A stretch of DNA of 23,226 nt from a virus. Under the pieces are notes generated by a model. That model worked only from the letters and a program-made list of their open reading frames with translations, was not told the DNA's origin and searched no databases. The position numbers and the translations under genes were made by a program. Shown here piece after piece: positions 17,906 through 23,226 of this stretch. The DNA is taken from positions 1 to 23,226 of the IMG/VR virus record IMGVR_UViG_3300022602_000444; one strand, written 5' to 3'. How positions within the stretch are numbered: position 1 is the first letter of the stretch; each line of letters starts with the position of its first letter.

Positions 17906-17913
17906 TATTTATG
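17906..17913 (-). promoter_or_regulatory. T4-late-type promoter box CATAAATA upstream of gp6
   Basis: The minus strand reads CCCATAAATAATAAAAATAGGAAGCGAC before the gp6 start, shown here in two pieces: the box CATAAATA, and the Shine-Dalgarno AGGAA downstream of it. The T4 late promoter consensus is TATAAATA, so seven of eight bases match. The box ends 18 bases before the ATG, leaving room for a short leader that includes the ribosome-binding site. No -35 element is expected for this promoter class. It would drive gp6 and the giant gene separately from the upstream hub genes. Confidence 0.5.
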
Positions 17914-17932
17914 GGAAAAATAAACTGGGTAG

Positions 17933-18307
17933 TTAAACGTAACTGGCAACTCCAGAACCTTGATCAAAAAATATTGCCAGCAACTGAGCATCTTGGCCAG
18001 CAACTGTTTTTAGTGCGAGTTGTATCAGTAAACCATTTTGTTGCGGAAATACCTGAAGTGAATCAACATACACTCTGGGATCTCCAGCAACAACTCGTTG
18101 AATTTCGTTGTAGACACTGGCCAATGATTCTTGTGTTTGATTTTCAAACAAGTTGTTCCAGAGTGTGGTACCAAAATTAGGACGTCCTACCAACTGCCCT
18201 TGCCTGATATTAAAAGCATTTAGAAGGTCTATTTTGATCAGGTCAAAGTCAACCACAGTAAATTTTTTATACTGATTGATAGTGTTAAATCCAATGAATG
18301 TGGCCAT
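17933..18307 (-). CDS. 25: baseplate wedge protein gp25 (GPW/gp25 family)
   Basis: gp25 starts sheath assembly at the baseplate and binds gp6 in the wedge core. The 124-aa length is close to T4 gp25 (132 aa). Family features are the helix FDLIKIDLLNAFNIRQGQLV (21-40), the motif GRPNFGTTLWNNLFE (41-55), the helix SLASVYNEIQRVV, and DPRVYVDSLQVF with the following hydrophobic strand at 76-102. The ATG at 18307-18305 follows the upstream stop after only seven bases. The gene lies immediately before gp6, the same 25-6 order as in T4. No strong Shine-Dalgarno is visible; a GGTAAATA element sits just upstream. Confidence in the family is high. Confidence 0.92.
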   Translation of the reverse strand: MATFIGFNTINQYKKFTVVDFDLIKIDLLNAFNIRQGQLVGRPNFGTTLWNNLFENQTQESLASVYNEIQRVVAGDPRVYVDSLQVFPQQNGLLIQLALKTVAGQDAQLLAIFFDQGSGVASYV

Positions 18308-18311
18308 GTTG

Positions 18312-18319
18312 TATTTACC
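18312..18319 (-). promoter_or_regulatory. GGTAAATA leader before gp25
   Basis: GGTAAATA followed by CAAC and the ATG at 18307 repeats the octamer and spacing seen before the 49-aa ORF. It overlaps the last codons and the stop of the 872-aa gene. It may serve as a weak ribosome-binding site or as a degenerate late-promoter box (six of eight bases of TATAAATA). Confidence 0.35.
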
Positions 18320-20933
18320 CGAAGAAATCGCTTACTGCACTGCTAATGTCTGCAGATGCAGTGTTTACTGCAGAGCTAATTGCTGATGTGGCTTGACCTT
18401 GAATACTGGATAATACATTTTGTGCTTGAGTTATGTTGGTTGAGGCTGCCAGTGATTTGGCAGTTGGCAATACATAAGTTGGTGTAGGAATCTTGGCACT
18501 GCCAAGAATTTTTACCACTGCTGCATCCACAGTAGAACGATTTACAGTATTGCTGAACCCTGCGGCTTGTTTGGTTTGCCCAGCCAGGCCACCGCCGCCC
18601 ATGAATGCTCCAACCACACTACCCAATCCTGGTATGCTGGTCAACGATGTCAGTGAACTCAATGATCCGCCGCCAAGTATTCCTCCTAAACTGTTTAACA
18701 CAGTAGGAACCAAAGAAGCGCCTCCAGTGAAAATAGCAGTACCAACTTGTATGGCGGTATTGAGATTTTTTGCATCGGTTCCGCTGATACCCAGTGCTTT
18801 TTCTGCTACACCAAGTACTGCAGGGTTTGACAACAAACTGCCAGGATCAAAGTTTGTGATTGCATCGCTGAGATTAGATCCTGCATTTTCAACAAAATTT
18901 GTTACGTTGTCGGCAGCAGCGCTGATATTGTTGCCAATATTGGTAGTCAAATTATCAATGGCCACACCAGGGTCTGACACCAAACTTGCAAAATCAGAAC
19001 TTTTAGCAAGATTAGCAACTTGATCACTGACCGTAGTGTTACCGTTTACTAGATTGGTTATAGTAGAATTAATACTGTTGGTCACAGCATTGGTAACTTG
19101 ATTTATACCTTTATTGATATAACTGTTGACCACCTGCGATGCCACATTGTTTCCTAGTTTTGAAGTGACATAGTTGTCTACTGCCACCGTACCAAATTTA
19201 CTGGCAGTGGATATTAATCCTGCAGTGGTTCCTGTTACTATACTGTTGACTTGCCTTGTGGTATTATCTGACACAGTACCGTCTGCTCCACTGTTTATAT
19301 CATTGATTGCACCGTTGATTAGTGAACTTGTTATTGCCGCTGCAGTAGATGTCAGTGCCACTGCTGGAAAATTTGACAATGCAGATTGTACCACACCTGG
19401 CACACTCAGTGCAGAATTAACAGCCAAACTTATTGCTGACACTTGCTGGAGACCAGATTGTGTGTAAATTTGCCCTTGACTAATTGAAGGTTGTGTCACT
19501 GGCGGTGTTATAACTCCTGTGGCAGTGAGCTGATTGTAGGCATTTTGCATCAATGTTGTTTGAGCAATGTTTTGAATCAAGGGACTTGATGTCATATCAT
19601 TCAATGAATTGATCCCATCTTTGCCAGTCCAAACTCCTGGTGCGCTCAACACCTGTACAAAATTTCCAGGAGTTCTTTCTATGTAAGTAGCACCTACTGG
19701 GCCGTCCCAGGTTATGTAATTGGTCCAGGTAAATGTATGTCCAGTTGAGAAAATTCCATAGTACTGATAGGTACCCGGAATGGCTTGCTCATCTGGTATC
19801 ACAGGAATGGTTCCTTTGTCATCAAATGTAAACGGGCCGCCATAGGTGTAACCATTGGGGTTTACGCTGTCACTTATTATACTCAAGGAATTCCATAATT
19901 CCGTAGAATCAGGTTTCAAGATCTGTGCTGCAATACCAGCAGGGCCACCAAGATTATCAATACTTAAAGTCACTGTGTATGTTCCAGCAGTTACAGCCGT
20001 GGTAAAAGTTTTGTAATCAAAGAAAGAATCATAGGAAAATGTTCCTACTCCGTCAATGATAACAGCACCAATGTTGTCTGTACTGAGTTTTATGGTATAT
20101 GTTCCTGTTGTAGGAAATGTCAAATTGAATCTGTAGACATTTATGGTGACATCTTGTGCGCCACCAACCCATACTGCATAGTTGTCCATAAAAGCACACC
20201 ATGTGGGATCAGTAGGAGCCTTGTACCATCCGCCCACTGCTTGCCATACAAATGTGGTTTTAGGAACTCCAGTTACAGAATAACTGGCAGTGTACCCTAC
20301 TGGAAAAGTGGTAGGACCTGTTATACTTTCGTTGCCAGGAGTTATAAAATTACTGATTCCAGGTTTGAGATATCCTGCTTGTTCTAATTGGGAAGCATCA
20401 AGACCGTACTGTCCTAGTCCACCAGGGTATGTATTGGTATTAGTAATTGAAGTAAATGTGTTAGGCACAACAACTGCATTGGCTGGTTGGTTGACAAAAT
20501 TTATAATTTGTGCTTGAACCGCTTGTACTTGTGAAGAACTCAGTGGCCCAATGGCAGGAGCATTGAGATTGCTACCGTTGTTGTAACCAGACCCGTCTGA
20601 CACAATACCAACTACATTTCCTACATTCACAGGATTTGACAGTGCAGTGTTTATAGATGACGGTAGTTGGGCGGATATCACCGGTAATCCAGATACCACT
20701 GACAACAGTGCAATGTCGTCAACTCCAGCAGTTCCACGATCCAATCGGCTTAGTTGGAATTTGGTTATTTGTGACAGACCACTGCTGAGAGTTTGTCCAG
20801 GCAAGTAACCTACCAGACTGCCTGCTGCCACTTGCGAATAAAATACAGCATCAGCTTGCCCTTGTGTGGTGCCAGTAGGAGCTTTTAGAGTAAAACGATC
20901 TCCTGAAGCTAATGTGTAGTTGAATATGGCCAT
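18315..20933 (-). CDS. 872-aa tail/baseplate protein with PA14-like domain and Ala/Ser/Asn-rich C-terminal half
   Basis: The start ATG at 20933-20931 shares a base with the stop of the spike gene (UAAUG); no strong Shine-Dalgarno is present, so translation probably depends on coupling. The N-terminus contains GTTQGQADAVFYSQVAAGSL (21-40), a pattern I recall from tail proteins of large phages. YGLDASQLEQAGYLKPG at 176-192 and VLSAPGVWTGKDGINSLNDM at 428-447 look like two halves of one conserved unit. They are separated by a beta-sandwich of about 228-352 with PA14/GLEYA-like strands (GTYTIKLSTDNIGAVIIDGV, GTYTVTLSIDN, GIAAQILKPD). Residues 480-740 are Ala/Ser/Asn/Thr/Val-rich with hydrophobics every three to four positions, suggesting long helices. 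Residues 747-785 are Gly-rich and hydrophobic. Between the spike and gp25, it is probably a hub, tip or host-contact component; enzymatic activity is not evident. Confidence 0.75.
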   Translation of the reverse strand: MAIFNYTLASGDRFTLKAPTGTTQGQADAVFYSQVAAGSLVGYLPGQTLSSGLSQITKFQLSRLDRGTAGVDDIALLSVVSGLPVISAQLPSSINTALSNPVNVGNVVGIVSDGSGYNNGSNLNAPAIGPLSSSQVQAVQAQIINFVNQPANAVVVPNTFTSITNTNTYPGGLGQYGLDASQLEQAGYLKPGISNFITPGNESITGPTTFPVGYTASYSVTGVPKTTFVWQAVGGWYKAPTDPTWCAFMDNYAVWVGGAQDVTINVYRFNLTFPTTGTYTIKLSTDNIGAVIIDGVGTFSYDSFFDYKTFTTAVTAGTYTVTLSIDNLGGPAGIAAQILKPDSTELWNSLSIISDSVNPNGYTYGGPFTFDDKGTIPVIPDEQAIPGTYQYYGIFSTGHTFTWTNYITWDGPVGATYIERTPGNFVQVLSAPGVWTGKDGINSLNDMTSSPLIQNIAQTTLMQNAYNQLTATGVITPPVTQPSISQGQIYTQSGLQQVSAISLAVNSALSVPGVVQSALSNFPAVALTSTAAAITSSLINGAINDINSGADGTVSDNTTRQVNSIVTGTTAGLISTASKFGTVAVDNYVTSKLGNNVASQVVNSYINKGINQVTNAVTNSINSTITNLVNGNTTVSDQVANLAKSSDFASLVSDPGVAIDNLTTNIGNNISAAADNVTNFVENAGSNLSDAITNFDPGSLLSNPAVLGVAEKALGISGTDAKNLNTAIQVGTAIFTGGASLVPTVLNSLGGILGGGSLSSLTSLTSIPGLGSVVGAFMGGGGLAGQTKQAAGFSNTVNRSTVDAAVVKILGSAKIPTPTYVLPTAKSLAASTNITQAQNVLSSIQGQATSAISSAVNTASADISSAVSDFFG

Positions 20934-22507
20934 TATGGAAAGTTTATCCCAGAATCTGTGTTGAAATTATCAATGGCATCAGTGACTGCTGATGTTGCAG
21001 CATTGACAGCAGTGATACTAACATTGGCTGGCATGGCAGGAGCGCCAGGTGGTGAAGTTGGTTGCGCAGTTCCTAAATTTACACTGACTTGTACACCTTG
21101 ATTGTGATAGGGATAAGGTTCGTGCGTGGGTGCTCTGGTAACTGCACTAGATAGTCCTGATGGATTTACTGTCCAGCCAGTTGAAGCATTAAACTGTACA
21201 TCTGGTTGAATGTAATTGGTCAAGCCAGTGGGCGCATCAACTGGTAATGTAGGACCACCGTTGAGGAACATAATACCACCACTCAAACTCAGTGTAGCAC
21301 CTGCGCCCCAACTTCCTAACGTACTACTCAATGCCAAACTGGTGCCGGCTTTGATTCCCATGGCCTTGGTAGCAAATAATGTCACACTGCCTTTGCTGGC
21401 AAGATCCAACTTGCCTTCACTTTGTACTGTGGTATAGCCTTTGCCTTTGATGTTCATTGATCCACCAGCATACATGTTTATGTCACCATCAGCATGAAAG
21501 TTTAGCGTGCCTTCGGTGCGTAGATTTATACTGTTGGTTGAGTACACATCCAGTGTGCCTTCTTGTCCCAGTTCAACCCAGGTCTGTCCATTGGCATGAC
21601 AAATATAAAAACAATTGCCGTCATCACTCATGGTAATTTGGTGACCTTTGGCAGTGCGAATACGCACAAGATTATTGTTGCCGTCCGCATCACCGTCGTC
21701 CATGACCAAAGTGTGTCCGCCTCGACGGCCAATCACATTGACATCCTGAGCTTGAAGTTGCGATTGATCTTTGTCGGCGGTGACATCATCTACTCCGCCT
21801 TGATAGATTGCGCGACCCGGAGTTGATATGCCATAACAGTTGCTGGGGCTTTCTCGTTGACTGCTGGATGCAATAGGACCTCTTATGGGGTCATTGATTA
21901 GCCCTTGCTGGAACAGTGTGGCAGCCACATAGCTGTGTACTGGTTTGGGTTGATTATATACTTGAGGATTATCTGCAATTTGTGTGTTGGCAGGATTGAT
22001 TTCTGTCACTGGCAAATTGGCACTGCCGTTGAAATAACTGGCTTGGGTGGAATTTTGTGTGGTGGCCTGTGATTTAGGCGCAGATCCAATGGCAGGAATC
22101 ATGTGATTTAAACTGGGTTCAGGAATACATCCTATGTAATATCCTTTGGTAGGATCACCTTCTACAAATATACACAACACACTTACACCAATATCCGGTG
22201 GAGTGAACCACATACCATAACTTTGTTGATTACCTGGAGTATACCCACCAGTGCCTGCGCTGGTGCCAGACTGCGGAGTTACTCCATAAAAAGGTGGGCA
22301 GTAGCTGACTGTGCGCCAGCTGCTGGGATTGTCTGGTTGTCCAGACGCAAATTGTTCGATATAAACTTGTAGTCGTCCCTGCCGTGTTGGGTCGATGTTG
22401 TTTTTGACTACTCCTATATAAGGGCCATTTTCCGTGGGCATGCCTCCACGGTCAAATTTAAAATTACTTGCCCTGCCTGTACTTCGTGGTAGATTTTCTC
22501 CGGCCAT
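20933..22507 (-). CDS. baseplate hub spike, gp5/VgrG-like, without visible lysozyme domain
   Basis: This is the central membrane-piercing spike under the tail tube. An OB-fold region at about 28-130 begins GPYIGVVKNNIDPTRQGRLQV and ends GDPTKGYYIGCIPEP, the usual opening of gp5/VgrG proteins. After a linker (about 140-255), residues 260-317 carry GRRGGHTLVMDDGD and KGHQITMSDDGN, leading into a beta-helix at 318-390 of short repeats (GTLDVYS, SINLRTEG, DINMYAGG, KLDLASKG). The tail includes RAPTHEPYPYHNQGV (458-472), a motif I associate with spike ends. T4 gp5 has a lysozyme domain between OB fold and needle; no Glu/Asp-Thr catalytic pattern of that kind is seen here. The ATG at 22507 shares a base with the upstream stop, with AGGA nine bases upstream. 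Assignment is strong for fold and role. Confidence 0.88.
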   Translation of the reverse strand: MAGENLPRSTGRASNFKFDRGGMPTENGPYIGVVKNNIDPTRQGRLQVYIEQFASGQPDNPSSWRTVSYCPPFYGVTPQSGTSAGTGGYTPGNQQSYGMWFTPPDIGVSVLCIFVEGDPTKGYYIGCIPEPSLNHMIPAIGSAPKSQATTQNSTQASYFNGSANLPVTEINPANTQIADNPQVYNQPKPVHSYVAATLFQQGLINDPIRGPIASSSQRESPSNCYGISTPGRAIYQGGVDDVTADKDQSQLQAQDVNVIGRRGGHTLVMDDGDADGNNNLVRIRTAKGHQITMSDDGNCFYICHANGQTWVELGQEGTLDVYSTNSINLRTEGTLNFHADGDINMYAGGSMNIKGKGYTTVQSEGKLDLASKGSVTLFATKAMGIKAGTSLALSSTLGSWGAGATLSLSGGIMFLNGGPTLPVDAPTGLTNYIQPDVQFNASTGWTVNPSGLSSAVTRAPTHEPYPYHNQGVQVSVNLGTAQPTSPPGAPAMPANVSITAVNAATSAVTDAIDNFNTDSGINFP

Positions 22508-23226
22508 TATGCGTCGTCCTGTGCTATTGGTTGTGAGGTATCTGTAGTATTTTGTCCTACAGTTTGATCTTGTGGTGTGTCACCATTGGTGCTGTCAACG
22601 TCTCCGTTGCTGGTCGGCGGAGCTGGTGGTGCAGATGGTTGTGTGCCTGGATTGCTTGGTGGTGTTTGACTGGTTGAATTAGGTGCGGGATTGGAATTTT
22701 GAAACTTTTGTAGGCCTGTGACCCAGGTACTGGCATCAGTGGTCAATGAATTGACCTGTCTACTGAGATTGTTCAAACTTAAATTGTTGATCACTGCGTT
22801 ACCAATAATTGCAGTGGATGCAATGTTAGTTGCAGAGTCTGCACTGCCTGTTTGTGGTCGTCCATTGGCTGCGGCTGCAATGGTGTTGGTCTTGTTGTAC
22901 TCAATCAAGGCACGACCTTCCAGCTCCTGCTCAAATCTTCCTTTGCTGAATGTGCTTTTGCATTTGACCGCTGTGTAGGTAATATTTTCAATGGGTTCTC
23001 CATATTGATTTTTTTGAATATTCATTGTGCCAGTGTCAAGATTGTAATCAGTGGGTCTGTTCCAACTTATGTCAAACACAATTTGTTGGCTGTCATAATT
23101 TATGCCGCCATCTGCGTTGAAAGGTTGAAAACTAAAATTGCTGGCAGGACCAATACCAGGGCCTGATTCGCCTTGTTGCATCCAGGCAGGGTCGCCCACG
23201 ATTTTCAAATGACATTTGGCTTGATC
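22507..23226 (-). CDS. 3' part of a probable baseplate hub protein (truncated by window edge)
   Basis: The frame is open to the right edge and the first visible residues are DQAKCHLKIVGDPAWMQQ, so 239 residues of a longer protein are present. A start could be called at TTG 23208, but it lies inside this run and is probably not real. The visible part has ASNFSFQPFN, a strand IVFDISWNRPTDYNLDTGTM, and YTAVKCKSTFSKGRFEQELEG. This resembles, from memory, the last domain of hub proteins that bridge tube and spike. The final 70 or so residues are Pro/Ser/Thr/Gln/Asp-rich and probably disordered. The gene directly precedes the spike with a UAAUG overlap, which fits a hub protein (T4 gp27-like position). 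The identity is inferred. Confidence 0.65.
   Translation of the reverse strand, partial: DQAKCHLKIVGDPAWMQQGESGPGIGPASNFSFQPFNADGGINYDSQQIVFDISWNRPTDYNLDTGTMNIQKNQYGEPIENITYTAVKCKSTFSKGRFEQELEGRALIEYNKTNTIAAAANGRPQTGSADSATNIASTAIIGNAVINNLSLNNLSRQVNSLTTDASTWVTGLQKFQNSNPAPNSTSQTPPSNPGTQPSAPPAPPTSNGDVDSTNGDTPQDQTVGQNTTDTSQPIAQDDA

Noticed and set aside
17888-17932. Possible terminator in the gp25-gp6 gap
   Set aside because: The gap is AT-rich but has no stable GC stem followed by a T run in the direction of transcription; it is better explained by a promoter box plus ribosome-binding site.
18493-19023. Plus-strand open frame of 176 codons opposite the 872-aa gene
   Set aside because: It is antisense to an Ala/Ser/Val-rich coding region whose codon pattern produces long open antisense frames; the translation is low-complexity and has no recognisable domain or leader.
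1-23226. tRNA genes, CRISPR arrays, insertion sequences or attachment sites
   Set aside because: No cloverleaf-like sequence, regularly spaced repeats, transposase or integrase was found; the window is almost completely filled by structural coding sequence.

Overview
The window is part of the late structural (tail and baseplate) gene cluster of a contractile-tailed phage of the T4-like myovirus kind. Every convincing gene lies on the minus strand, so transcription runs from the right edge to the left edge. No bacterial housekeeping, tRNA, rRNA, integrase, transposon or CRISPR sequence is visible. The DNA is AT-rich and almost fully coding: the longest gap between genes is about 45 bases. Two genes are recognisable T4 baseplate-wedge homologues (gp25 and gp6), and one is a gp5/VgrG-type hub spike. 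The host cannot be read from the sequence. The style of the accessory modules (NPTLTLVRG-type cupredoxin-like strands, FG-GAP blades, VNG...DYT beta modules) resembles what I know from large aquatic T4-like phages, but that is an inference.

Layout in transcription order (right to left): (1) 23226-22507, 3' end of a probable baseplate-hub protein with a Pro/Ser/Thr/Gln-rich tail; (2) 22507-20933, a 524-aa OB-fold plus beta-helix spike without a visible lysozyme domain; (3) 20933-18315, an 872-aa protein with a conserved-looking N-terminus, a PA14-like beta-sandwich and a long Ala/Ser/Asn-rich C-terminal half; (4) 18307-17933, gp25; (5) 17887-14474, gp6, which at 1137 aa is far longer than T4 gp6; (6) 14474-198, one uninterrupted 4758-codon gene filling about 61% of the window; (7) 181-32, a 49-aa ORF; (8) 35-1, the first codons of another gene overlapping the 49-aa ORF by ATGA.

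The genes are tightly coupled. Three junctions are UAAUG, with stop and start sharing one base, and one is ATGA. The three genes without such coupling (gp25, gp6 and the 49-aa ORF) each carry a TAAATA-containing leader. The one before gp6 (CATAAATA) is the best candidate for a T4-type late promoter. The products should assemble together: hub and spike at the centre, gp25 and gp6 as the wedge/sheath-initiator ring, and the giant protein, encoded where T4 has gp7 and gp8, as a peripheral or fibre-like baseplate component.

The most interesting object is the giant protein. Reading it by eye shows a cupredoxin-like domain that appears to have lost its copper ligands, exactly seven FG-GAP-like repeats (a putative integrin-style seven-bladed propeller) with other beta modules inserted between blades, about eleven copies of a VNG...DYT beta module, and two carbohydrate-binding-like modules with nearly identical aromatic spacing. 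All domain calls are by eye; no search or structure prediction was run.
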